Assembly: GCA_023446735.1 (NCBI GenBank)
Contig: JAEXPQ010000243.1
Coordinates: forward strand, 1-22,596
Reading direction: 5' to 3'
DNA length: 22,596 nucleotides
Source of the DNA: Verrucomicrobiota bacterium
GTDB lineage: Bacteria > Verrucomicrobiota > Verrucomicrobiia > Opitutales > Opitutaceae
Positions within the stretch are counted from its first letter, which is position 1. Each line of letters begins with the position of its first letter. Positions 9,135-16,196 of this stretch are shown here, one piece after another. The translations under genes were made by a program, and so were the position numbers. The notes below the pieces were generated by a model, which made no database searches, was not told where the DNA came from, and saw nothing but the letters and a program-made list of their open reading frames with translations.

Positions 9135-9217
9135 CCGTAGGGTCGCCGCTCGCCGGCGGACCGCTTCGGCCCCGCCCGCGGATGGACCCGGTCCGGCGAC
9201 GAGCGCCGACCCTGCGG
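9135..9217. repeat. Long imperfect inverted repeat (27-bp arms)
   Basis: Arms at 9135-9161 and 9191-9217 pair at 23 of 27 positions, around a 29-base loop. Flanking ATTCC (9131-9135) and GGAAT (9220-9224) extend the symmetry. It lies between the antitoxin relic and the small membrane protein. It could be a REP/MITE-like element or a transcript-end hairpin for the upstream operon; no T-tract follows, so a classical rho-independent terminator is unlikely. Confidence 0.55.
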
Positions 9218-9236
9218 CCGGAATGATCCATCACGC

Positions 9237-9662
9237 ATGAGCCAGACTGCGGAACCTCATTCGGTCCGACCTGCCCTGCTCGCCGCTGGCACGGCGCTCG
9301 TTGGACTCGCCTGCAGCGCGCTGTGCGGCGACTGGCACCAGTGCATGGCGGGCCACATGCAGCACCCGCCCTACGGCCTCGCCGATCACGGACTCGATCT
9401 TGCATGGCCGGCGCTCCTCCTTCTCGTGGCTTGGCGGGCGCCGCGGGTGGGGTTCGGTCGGCCGCGGCTCGTCGGGTGGGCGGCGATCGCCGTGGTCGTG
9501 CTCCGTTTCTGGGGAAGCTATCTGGATCTCCTCACCGGCTGGTTGCCGCTTCTCGGCGATCTGGTCGGCCTGGTCGCCTGGTTCTACCTGCTCGGCGCCA
9601 CGCTCCGCGTCCTCTGGCGGACTTGGCGGCGCCCGTCCGGACGCCGCGGCGGAGATCAGTGA
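9237..9662 (+). CDS. Small multi-TM protein of unknown function
   Basis: A 141-residue protein that I do not recognise. It has about four hydrophobic segments: residues 12-30, 54-66, 77-91 and 97-123. A Cys/His-rich loop after the first (CGDWHQCMAGHMQHPPYGLADHG, about 30-52, here given as key residues Cys30, Cys36, His34, His40 and His43) might bind a metal or be oxidised in the periplasm; this is inference. GC3 is high, as in the window's confident genes, which argues that this strand and frame are the real ones although the opposite strand is also open. A weak GGAA lies about 12 bases before the ATG. It is followed by 188 bp without a supportable gene before the rhomboid. Confidence 0.55.
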   Translation: MSQTAEPHSVRPALLAAGTALVGLACSALCGDWHQCMAGHMQHPPYGLADHGLDLAWPALLLLVAWRAPRVGFGRPRLVGWAAIAVVVLRFWGSYLDLLTGWLPLLGDLVGLVAWFYLLGATLRVLWRTWRRPSGRRGGDQ

Positions 9663-9850
9663 GCGGTGGCGATCCCGTCCCCGAGGGCATGGTGTTTCGG
9701 TCTTCGGGAGATTAGGACGTCGGCTCGTCTCCGATGGTGTCCGCGGGCTGGGAACACACGGCATTCAAAAAGAGAACAGGTCTTGCTCGGCCAGTCGTCG
9801 GCGGGTTCGCTCGGAGCAGCGCTGTCTTGCGCTGAAACTACTCCTCGATC

Positions 9851-10702
9851 ATGTCCGACTTGGCCACTCTCCTGATCTGTCTTGGTACGGGAATTGTCAC
9901 CTATCTCGCCTTTCGGGATCCGCGATTGCAGGACCGCTTGATGTTCCGTCCCGAGGCGATCCTTGCCGAGAAGGAGTGGTACCGCTGCTTCAGCAGCGCG
10001 CTCATCCATCTCGATCTGCCGCACGTGTGCTTCAACCTGATCTCGCTGTATTTGTTCGGCAGTTCGCTGGAGGCGATTTGGGGCGTCCCTGTTTTGCTGG
10101 CCACGTACGTCGGTGCGGTTTTTGCCGGATCGCTCCTCTCTTTGTGGGTTCATCGTCATCACGACTACGCGGCGCTTGGCGCATCGGGCGGCGTGTGCGG
10201 AGTGATCTTCGCAACGATCTTTCTCGTGCCGGGAACGGGGGTTGGGATGCTCTTCATCCCAATCTACATTCCGGGGCCGCTGTATGCCTTGGGTTATCTT
10301 GCATGGACCTTCTTCGCTCTGCGGCGGGGAATTGGGAACATCGGGCATGATGCCCATTTCGGCGGTGCGATCGCAGGAATGGCCATCGCGCTCGTGATCG
10401 CGCCTCGGCTGTGCCTAGCCTCACCCTATCTCTTCGGCGCATCATTGTTGGTGGCGGTGGGGGGGCTTTTCGTCCTCGCCCGCAATCCGCTCGGAATCGC
10501 GGGTGCGTTGTTTTCGTTCGGCCGCGTCGCTGATCGCCCGAACCTGCGCTACCAACGGTACGACGAGAACCGAGATCTCCGAGAACGTGAAGCGGAGATC
10601 GATGGTATTCTCGACAAAGTCTCCGCTCGGGGGATCGATAGTCTCTCTGCTCGCGAGCGGGAAATCCTCGAGGTTGCTTCGACCAGGGCGCGCCGCGGTT
10701 GA
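9851..10702 (+). CDS. Rhomboid family intramembrane serine protease
   Basis: A 283-residue polytopic inner-membrane protease that cleaves TM segments of other membrane proteins; its substrates are unknown. The rhomboid motif HxxxxHxxxN is present as HLDLPHVCFN in the region before LISLYLFGSSLE. The catalytic Ser112 sits in GASGG and the catalytic His169 in GHDAHFGG, so the dyad is complete. About six TM helices span residues 4-215. The cytoplasmic tail ends with EIDGILDKVSARGIDSLSAREREILEVAS, a short helix-turn module (DUF6576-like) often found at the C-terminus of rhomboids in this phylum group. GC3 is lower than in the flanking genes (many gat, ctt, gga and att codons), hinting at a different history for this stretch. 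The 188 bp upstream hold no clear promoter. Confidence 0.93.
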   Translation: MSDLATLLICLGTGIVTYLAFRDPRLQDRLMFRPEAILAEKEWYRCFSSALIHLDLPHVCFNLISLYLFGSSLEAIWGVPVLLATYVGAVFAGSLLSLWVHRHHDYAALGASGGVCGVIFATIFLVPGTGVGMLFIPIYIPGPLYALGYLAWTFFALRRGIGNIGHDAHFGGAIAGMAIALVIAPRLCLASPYLFGASLLVAVGGLFVLARNPLGIAGALFSFGRVADRPNLRYQRYDENRDLREREAEIDGILDKVSARGIDSLSAREREILEVASTRARRG

Positions 10703-10778
10703 CGGGAAAAGACCCTCGGAATCACGCTCCTTTTGGGCTTTAGGTTCAACCAGTCCACCTCCCCAAAACGCTTCGTCG

Positions 10779-11477
10779 ATGACCTCATTGCAACAGTCCC
10801 GTCCCAAGATCGTCGTCCTCAGCGGCGCGGGCATGAGCGCGCCGAGCGGGCTCGCCACGTTCCGCGACGCCAACGGGCTCTGGGCCAACCACCGCATCGA
10901 GGATGTCGCCACGCCCGAGGCGTGGCACCGCAATCCGCAGCTCGTCCTGGATTTCTACAACCAGCGCCGCGCGCAGGCGTGCGCGGCCGAGCCCAACGCC
11001 GGCCACCGCGCCCTTGCCGAGCTGGAGCGGCGCTACGAAGTTGTGATCATCACGCAGAACGTCGACAACCTCCACGAGCGCGCCGGCTCGACGCGCGTGA
11101 TCCATCTCCACGGCGAGCTTACCAAAGCTCGCAGCACGGCGGACGAGTCGCTGGTGTACGAGATCGGCGCGAAGCCGATCCGGCTCGGCGACCGGTGCGA
11201 GCGCGGCAGCCAGCTGCGGCCGCACATCGTGTGGTTCGGCGAGGCGGTGCCGCTGATCGAGGACGCCTCCGAGGAGTTGCGCGCCGCGGCGAAGGTGCTC
11301 GTGGTCGGCACGTCGCTGCAGGTCTATCCGGCGGCCGGTCTGGTGAGCTACGCGCCGGCCGAGGCGGAGAAGGTCCACGCCGACCTGCACACCGCGCACT
11401 GCCCGTTCGGTTTCCGCGCGGTGCCGGGTTCGGTCGAGGAGACGTTGCCCGCGCTCGTGCGCGAGTGGTTGGCGTGA
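10779..11477 (+). CDS. Sir2-family NAD-dependent protein deacylase
   Basis: A 232-residue cytoplasmic sirtuin that would remove acyl groups from lysines using NAD+. NAD-binding motifs are GAGMSAPSGLATFRD and TQNVDNLHERAGS. The catalytic residue is His111 in HLHGEL, and WFGEAVP and GTSLQVYPAAGL follow. FYNQRR supplies the Tyr60-x-x-Arg63 pair that in SIRT5 and CobB binds the carboxylate of succinyl- or malonyl-lysine, so desuccinylase/demalonylase activity is plausible. Of the four zinc-binding cysteines of classical sirtuins, only one remains in the small domain (GDRCERGSQLRP), so it belongs to the reduced, apparently zinc-free form that I recall from Bacteroidetes and relatives. The start at ATG 10779 (MTSLQQSRPKIVVL) places the NAD fold right after the N-terminus; the open frame upstream overlaps the rhomboid gene. 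Confidence 0.92.
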   Translation: MTSLQQSRPKIVVLSGAGMSAPSGLATFRDANGLWANHRIEDVATPEAWHRNPQLVLDFYNQRRAQACAAEPNAGHRALAELERRYEVVIITQNVDNLHERAGSTRVIHLHGELTKARSTADESLVYEIGAKPIRLGDRCERGSQLRPHIVWFGEAVPLIEDASEELRAAAKVLVVGTSLQVYPAAGLVSYAPAEAEKVHADLHTAHCPFGFRAVPGSVEETLPALVREWLA

Positions 11478-11509
11478 GCGCGGGTGCCCTCGCATTCCCT
11501 CGCACGCAG

Positions 11510-12019
11510 CTACGGCGCGGGAATGGTGAATCGGCTGATCGTTCCATCGCTGTCGACGATCTCGACTTCGTGGGCGATGCGATCGGGATCTGCCGTGGTC
11601 CGCAGGGCGCTTCCTTGGTCGGTGAGGAGCAAGTGGGCGGCGCGACCGTCAAGACGGAAGGCGAGAGGCGAGCGCATGTGTTCCTGCGCGAGTTGCGTGC
11701 CGACAAACTCGACCTGGAAGAACCGGTTCGGGTCGACGACCTGCTTCGTCGAGAAAAGGCCGGTGCGAACCAGATTGTAGTCGAAACCGCGCCACACTTC
11801 GCCGACTTCGAGGGTTCGCCCGCGCACGTTGAGCTTCACACCGAGCCATTCTGGGTCATCGGCGAGGCATCCCCTCGTTCTGGCTTCGGCGGAACTCTGG
11901 CACCGATAGGGACTGCCGCTAACCTTCTTCTCGACATCGCGCCAAGCTACCCACGCGAAGAGCGCGAGAAGGAGCGGGATCGAAAGGGAGAGCGGAATCG
12001 AGCGGCGTGACCGATACAT
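11510..12019 (-). CDS. Membrane-anchored protein of unknown function
   Basis: A 169-residue protein with a basic N-terminus (MYRSRRS) followed by one hydrophobic helix (about residues 9-26, LSLSIPLLLALFAWVAW) and a soluble, probably periplasmic domain. I recognise no family. Two cysteines (about residues 40 and 51) could form a disulphide. The domain has alternating beta-like segments, e.g. GVKLNVRGRTLEVGEVW and DRIAHEVEIVDSDGTISRF at the end. Codon use is mixed (AGA, AGG, GGA and GTA occur), unlike the strict GC3 of neighbours, suggesting later acquisition or weak selection. It converges on the sirtuin, whose stop is 32 bp away. No Shine-Dalgarno is seen before the ATG. The overlapping plus-strand frame has no hydrophobic pattern and is judged a shadow. 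Confidence 0.6.
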   Translation of the reverse strand: MYRSRRSIPLSLSIPLLLALFAWVAWRDVEKKVSGSPYRCQSSAEARTRGCLADDPEWLGVKLNVRGRTLEVGEVWRGFDYNLVRTGLFSTKQVVDPNRFFQVEFVGTQLAQEHMRSPLAFRLDGRAAHLLLTDQGSALRTTADPDRIAHEVEIVDSDGTISRFTIPAP

Positions 12020-12197
12020 CTATTGATGACAGACCGTAGTTGGTGCGGCCGGAGCGAGAATGCCATGTTTGGCCGGGATCGTCGATTGGAAGCCGCCCCC
12101 ATCTTTGGACCGGGCGCGCGGCCCCGTCGCCGGCTGGTTACGCCGTGTCCACCGTGATGAGCGTGGATGCGAGGTTGGGCGGGCTGCGGACTTCCGC

Positions 12198-13445
12198 TCA
12201 GCCGGCTTTCGCCTCCGCGGTTTTCGGCGCGCGGGTGAAGAAAGCCAGGACGGCGGCCACGACGAGCATCGCGGCGCAGATCTTGTAGGCCATCGCGTAC
12301 GAGCCGAAGAGGTCGCGGATCATGCCGCCGTAGCGCGAGCCGAGCACGCCGGCCACGCCGAAGCCGGTGAAGACGAAGCCGTAGTTCACACCGAGGTTGC
12401 GCACGCCGTAGAAATCCGCCGTCGCCGCCGGCATGAGCGTGAAGATCGTGCCGTAGCACAGCCCCGTGAACGCCGCGCCGAATACGATCAGCGCCGGCGA
12501 GTTGTACCGGAAAAATACTGCCATGTTCACGGCCTGCAACGCGAAGGCCAGCAGCATGGTCCGCGTGCGCCCGATCCGGTCCGAGACATAGCCGGCGAGG
12601 ATGCGGCCGAGGGTGTTGAACGCCGCCAGTACCATCACGCCGACCGAGGCCACGTCCCAGGCGGCCTGCTCTTTGGCGATGATGGCGATGTTCGAGATGA
12701 GCATCAGGCCGGCGGCGGCCGCGAGCACGTAGATCAACCAGAGCAGGTAGAACTGCGGCGTGCGCAGCATCTCCGGCCAGTCGCGGTCGCGGCCGGGGGC
12801 CGCCGCAGGCTTCTTCGCCCCGGCCGCCGGCGCGGCGGCGGGCACCGGGCGGAAGTCGGCCGGCGGATTCGAGAGGATCAGCGAGAAGAGCAGGATCAGC
12901 ACGAAGGCGCCGCCGCCTAGGCAGAGGAAGGTGTTGCGGATGTTGCTCTCCGGCCCCCAGCACTTGAGCAGCCACTGCGTGAGCGGAGACACGTAGATCG
13001 CCGCGGAGCCCACGCCGGCGACGACCAGACCGGTGATCAGGCCCTTGCGCGCGGGCGGGAACCACTTGATCGCCGCCGGCGTTGTCGCCGAATACCCGAG
13101 ACCGATGCCGATGCCGCCGAGCACGCCGAAGGTCAGCGCCATCGTCAGCGGCGTGGTGGCGAAGCCCGCGGCCGCCAGCCCTGCGCCCCAGAGCAGGCCA
13201 CCGAGCTGCGCCACGCGCCGCGGGCCCATCTTGTCCTGGGCGCGGCCGGCGAAGATCATCATCACCGCAAACGCCGCGGTGCAGACGGCGAAGGGCAGGC
13301 CGGCGTCGGCCTTGGACCATTTCCACTGCACGACGAGGGCCTTGCCCATGACGCTCCACGCGTAGAGCGCGCCGAGCACGAGGTTGATGCCGAGACCGGC
13401 GAACGTGACGATCCAGCCGCGGGAGGCGGACGGGGAGGAGGACAT
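12198..13445 (-). CDS. OFA-type MFS transporter
   Basis: A 415-residue secondary transporter with 12 expected TM helices. The start GWIVTFAGLGINLVLGALYAWSV is characteristic of the oxalate/formate antiporter (OFA) family of the major facilitator superfamily. The inter-helix motif AGRAQDKMGPRR (about residues 65-76) is the loop 2-3 MFS motif. Its second-half counterpart is AGYVSDRIGRTRT. An Ala/Pro/Lys-rich cytoplasmic loop (about 200-226) separates the halves. OFA members exchange small carboxylates; the actual substrate cannot be read from the sequence. The gene is divergent from creB with a 342-bp gap, so the two could share regulatory DNA. The 178 bp after its stop (12020-12197) hold no gene I can support. 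Confidence 0.9.
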   Translation of the reverse strand: MSSSPSASRGWIVTFAGLGINLVLGALYAWSVMGKALVVQWKWSKADAGLPFAVCTAAFAVMMIFAGRAQDKMGPRRVAQLGGLLWGAGLAAAGFATTPLTMALTFGVLGGIGIGLGYSATTPAAIKWFPPARKGLITGLVVAGVGSAAIYVSPLTQWLLKCWGPESNIRNTFLCLGGGAFVLILLFSLILSNPPADFRPVPAAAPAAGAKKPAAAPGRDRDWPEMLRTPQFYLLWLIYVLAAAAGLMLISNIAIIAKEQAAWDVASVGVMVLAAFNTLGRILAGYVSDRIGRTRTMLLAFALQAVNMAVFFRYNSPALIVFGAAFTGLCYGTIFTLMPAATADFYGVRNLGVNYGFVFTGFGVAGVLGSRYGGMIRDLFGSYAMAYKICAAMLVVAAVLAFFTRAPKTAEAKAG

Positions 13446-13787
13446 GCGGAACGGGTGTTTGGGGTTTGCGCCGCCGGGGTGAAGGGCGGCACCGGAGCAG
13501 GGTGGACGGCGCGGGGACGCCGGGCGCGGAGGTTGCTAGAGGGAACGTTTGGCGGAGTCCAGCGGCGGAGTGGGGATTTTCGTTCTTGGGTGTGCCGAAT
13601 CGCGATGGGGCGCCGGGTGCGGGGGCAAAAAGCGCGATTGCGCTGGGCGGATTGAGATCTGCGGAGTCCCTCGGACCGGGGCCTTCGCCATGCCGGTCTT
13701 CGCGAACCGGCTCCGCGCAAACCGCTGCACCTTCTGGGCCTGCTTCCCGCCCTTGCCGGGGCGCTGTCGGACCGTCACAACAGCGCC
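13446..13787. other. Divergent intergenic region between MFS transporter and creB
   Basis: 342 bp with no supportable gene. It must carry the promoters for the MFS gene (minus) and creB (plus), but I find no convincing -35/-10 pair and no CreB-type TTCAY-N6-TTCAY tandem on either strand. Visible structures are a 9-bp direct repeat GCGGAGTCC (13552-13560 and 13661-13669) and a small inverted repeat CCGGT/ACCGG (13693-13710). Confidence 0.5.
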
Positions 13788-14639
13788 ATGCCCAATGCCG
13801 TCAGCCCCGCCATTCTCGTCGTCGACGACGAACGCGCGATCGCCGACACGGTCGTGTACGCCCTGCGTACGGAGGGGTTTACGCCGCAGTGGTGCGCCAC
13901 GGCGGGGGCGGCGCGCGAGGCTTTGGCGGCGGGGCTCCCGGCGCTTGTCGTGCTCGATGTCGGGCTGCCCGACGCCAACGGTTTCGATTTCTGCCGCGAG
14001 CTGCGCGCCCGGCATGCCGACCTGCCGGTGATCTTCCTCACCGCGCGCAGCGAGGTGATCGACCGCGTGGTCGGGCTGGAGATCGGCGGCGACGACTACC
14101 TCGCGAAGCCGTTCTCGCCGCGCGAACTCACGGCCCGCGTGAAGGCCGTGCTGCGTCGCCGCGCGCCGGTCGCGCCGCCTGCGCCGGACCGCCTTCCGCC
14201 TTCGGCCCCACCGCTGTTGCTGGCACCGGATATCAATGACGGTTTCTCCGTCCGTGGCGTTTCTGGAGGCCCCGCGGCCCCTGAGGATGCAACGAACCGC
14301 GTCACATCGCCCGTGGGCGCGGCGCGGCCGCCGGGCGGGCCGCCGGGCGCGGTGTGGTTTGTCGACGAGGTGCGCTGCCGCATCGCCTACCGCGGCGCGG
14401 CGCTCGACCTGACCGCGACCGAGTTCCGGCTCCTGCGCACGCTCGTGGCGCATCCGGGACGGGTCTACACGCGCGACCAGCTGATGCATTCGGCCTGGCC
14501 CGACCCGGGCTCGGCGACCGACCGCACGGTCGACGCCCACGTGAAGACGGTGCGCGCCAAACTCCGGGCCGTGGCGCCGGACTCCGATCCGATCCAGACC
14601 CATCGCGGCCTCGGCTACTCGCTCCGGGAGGAAACGTGA
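13788..14639 (+). CDS. creB: CreB-type response regulator (OmpR/PhoB family)
   Basis: A 283-residue DNA-binding response regulator paired with the CreC kinase. The receiver (about residues 8-125) has the acidic pair in VVDDE, phospho-acceptor Asp57 in VLDVGLPDANGF, Thr in FLTAR, and Lys107 in AKPFSPREL. The winged-helix domain (about 190-280) has LTATEFRLLRTLVAHPGRVYTRDQL and the recognition-helix region RTVDAHVKTVRAKLR, ending HRGLGYSL. Assignment to CreB rather than another OmpR-type regulator rests on the adjacent CreC and CreD. The linker (about 128-190) is far longer than in E. coli CreB (229 residues in total) and is Pro/Gly/Ala-rich with atypical codons. The stop TGA overlaps the GTG start of creC, giving translational coupling. 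No Shine-Dalgarno is seen. Confidence 0.88.
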   Translation: MPNAVSPAILVVDDERAIADTVVYALRTEGFTPQWCATAGAAREALAAGLPALVVLDVGLPDANGFDFCRELRARHADLPVIFLTARSEVIDRVVGLEIGGDDYLAKPFSPRELTARVKAVLRRRAPVAPPAPDRLPPSAPPLLLAPDINDGFSVRGVSGGPAAPEDATNRVTSPVGAARPPGGPPGAVWFVDEVRCRIAYRGAALDLTATEFRLLRTLVAHPGRVYTRDQLMHSAWPDPGSATDRTVDAHVKTVRAKLRAVAPDSDPIQTHRGLGYSLREET

Positions 14640-16069
14640 GCCTGCGCCTGCGCCTCGCACTGTTTCTGGTCGCCGTGTTCTGCCTCGGCGAGTGGCTGAT
14701 CGTGCGCACCGCGCTCAACGAGGTGAAGCCGCGCTACCTGGAAAGCATGGAGGAGTCGTTGGTCGACGCCTCCATGCTGCTCGCCGCGTTGCTCGAGACC
14801 CAGCTGCGTGAGGAGACCGTCGACCCGGAGCCTCTGCGCGCGGCGTTCGCCGCGGTGCGCACCCGCGAGTTTGTCGCGCAGGTCTATTCGTTGCGGAAGA
14901 CGCAGCTCGACCTGCGCGTCTATGTGACCGATGCCGCGGGCCGGGTGGTGTTCGACTCGGACAACGGTCGTGACGAAGGCGCCGACTATTCGAAGTGGCG
15001 GGATGTGCGCCTCACACTTGCCGGCGAGTACGGCGCGCGCGCTTCGCAGTTGGTGCCCGGCGACAACGAGTCGCTCGTGCTCTACATCGCGGCGCCGGTG
15101 CGGCACGAGGGCCGTATCGTGGGCGTGCTCGCGCTGGGCAAGCCGACCCGCTCGATCAACACCCTGGTCGCCGCCGCGCAACGCCGGATCCTCTCCGGTG
15201 CGCTCATCGGCGGGCTCGGCTTGCTTGTGGCGCTGCTCGTCGCCGCCAACTGGGTGATCGCGCCGCTCGAACGGCTCACCGCCTACGCGCGGGCCGTGCG
15301 CGACGGCAAGCCGGCGCCGTTGCCCACGCTGCCCGGCCGCACGCTCCAAGAACTGGGTACGGCGTTCGCCGAGATGCGCGACTCGCTCGAGGGGAAGCAG
15401 CACGTGGAGCGGACTACCCAAGCGCTCGCCCACGGCATCAAGGCGCCGTTGGCGGCGGTGCGCGGCGCGGCCGAGTTGCTCGGCGAGGAAATGCCGGGGG
15501 AGGAGCGTCGCCGTTTTTTGGAGAACCTGCGCGCGGAGTCGGGCCGCATCGAGCAGATCGTCGAGCGCCTCCTGCAGCTCTCGGCCCTCGAGGCGCGCAG
15601 CGGCCTGCGCTCGCCGGAGCGCCTCGAGGCGGCGGCGTTGCTCGCGGAGGTGGCCGATGGTTTTCGCAGCGCCGGGCGCGCGGCGGGCGTCGAATTGGTG
15701 CTGCGGCCGGGCGCGGCCGGGGCGGTGCATGGCGAGCGCACGCTGTTGCGGGATGCGCTCACGAACCTCGTGCAGAACGCCGTCGAGTTTTCGCCGCGCG
15801 AGGGCCGGGTGACGCTCGCCGCGCAGGTCGTCGAAGGGCGCGTGGAATTCGTCGTCGAGGACGAGGGGCCCGGCATCCCCGACTATGCGCTTGGGCGGAT
15901 CTTCGAGCGTTTCTACTCGCTGGAGCGCCCGGGAACCGGGCGCAAGAGCACCGGGCTAGGGCTTTCGCTCGTGCGCGAGGTCGCGCACAAACACGGCGGC
16001 GAGGCCGAGCTCGTCAACCGCGCCGATCGCTCCGGTGTGCGCGCGACGCTGCGCCTGCCTGCGGCATAG
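14636..16069 (+). CDS. creC: CreC-type sensor histidine kinase
   Basis: A 477-residue inner-membrane kinase, close in length to E. coli CreC (474). TM1 (about 5-22) and TM2 (about 184-207) flank a periplasmic sensor. That sensor contains VYVTDAAGRVVFDSD, DYSKWRDVRLTLAGEYGAR and YIAAPV, matching the E. coli CreC segments YMTDAQGKVLFDS, DYSRWNDVWLTLRGQYGAR and YVAAPI (recalled from memory). HAMP, DHp and ATPase domains follow: His266 in ALAHGIKAPLAAVRGAAELL, NLVQNAVEF, DEGPGIPDYALGRIFERFYS and STGLGLSLV. The residue after His266 is Gly, where CreC and most HisKA kinases have Glu or Asp. The start is GTG 14636, overlapping the creB stop by four bases (GTGA), which fits the TM1 position. In enterobacteria CreC responds to carbon/fermentation state and, in Aeromonas and Pseudomonas relatives, to beta-lactam stress. 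Confidence 0.92.
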   Translation: MSLRLRLALFLVAVFCLGEWLIVRTALNEVKPRYLESMEESLVDASMLLAALLETQLREETVDPEPLRAAFAAVRTREFVAQVYSLRKTQLDLRVYVTDAAGRVVFDSDNGRDEGADYSKWRDVRLTLAGEYGARASQLVPGDNESLVLYIAAPVRHEGRIVGVLALGKPTRSINTLVAAAQRRILSGALIGGLGLLVALLVAANWVIAPLERLTAYARAVRDGKPAPLPTLPGRTLQELGTAFAEMRDSLEGKQHVERTTQALAHGIKAPLAAVRGAAELLGEEMPGEERRRFLENLRAESGRIEQIVERLLQLSALEARSGLRSPERLEAAALLAEVADGFRSAGRAAGVELVLRPGAAGAVHGERTLLRDALTNLVQNAVEFSPREGRVTLAAQVVEGRVEFVVEDEGPGIPDYALGRIFERFYSLERPGTGRKSTGLGLSLVREVAHKHGGEAELVNRADRSGVRATLRLPAA

Positions 16070-16196
16070 CCTGGATCGTTCCGCGTCATGCCGGTCGCCT
16101 CCGTGGTCGCGAGGATGGTTGTCTTGGGGAATGCGGACACGCGGTGTAGGGGTGGCTTGCCTGCACGGGCGGCGCATGCTTAGTCGGGGGGGCCAC

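Noticed and set aside
9666..9875. A 69-codon plus-strand frame before the rhomboid gene
   Set aside because: It overlaps the rhomboid start, has an irregular Arg/Ser/Cys-rich composition, and shows no start signal.
10733..12010. A 425-codon plus-strand frame across the sirtuin and the 11510-12019 gene
   Set aside because: Its first half is the sirtuin read out of frame and its second half is antisense to the anchored protein; no recognisable motif.
11947..13359. A 470-codon minus-strand frame overlapping the MFS gene in another frame
   Set aside because: It is an out-of-frame reading of the same strand as the OFA transporter, Arg/Gly-rich without hydrophobic helices.
13446..13787. A CreB autoregulatory site upstream of creB
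   Set aside because: TTCGC occurs twice (13684-13688 and 13699-13703), but 15 bp apart rather than 11, so the cre-tag geometry is not met.
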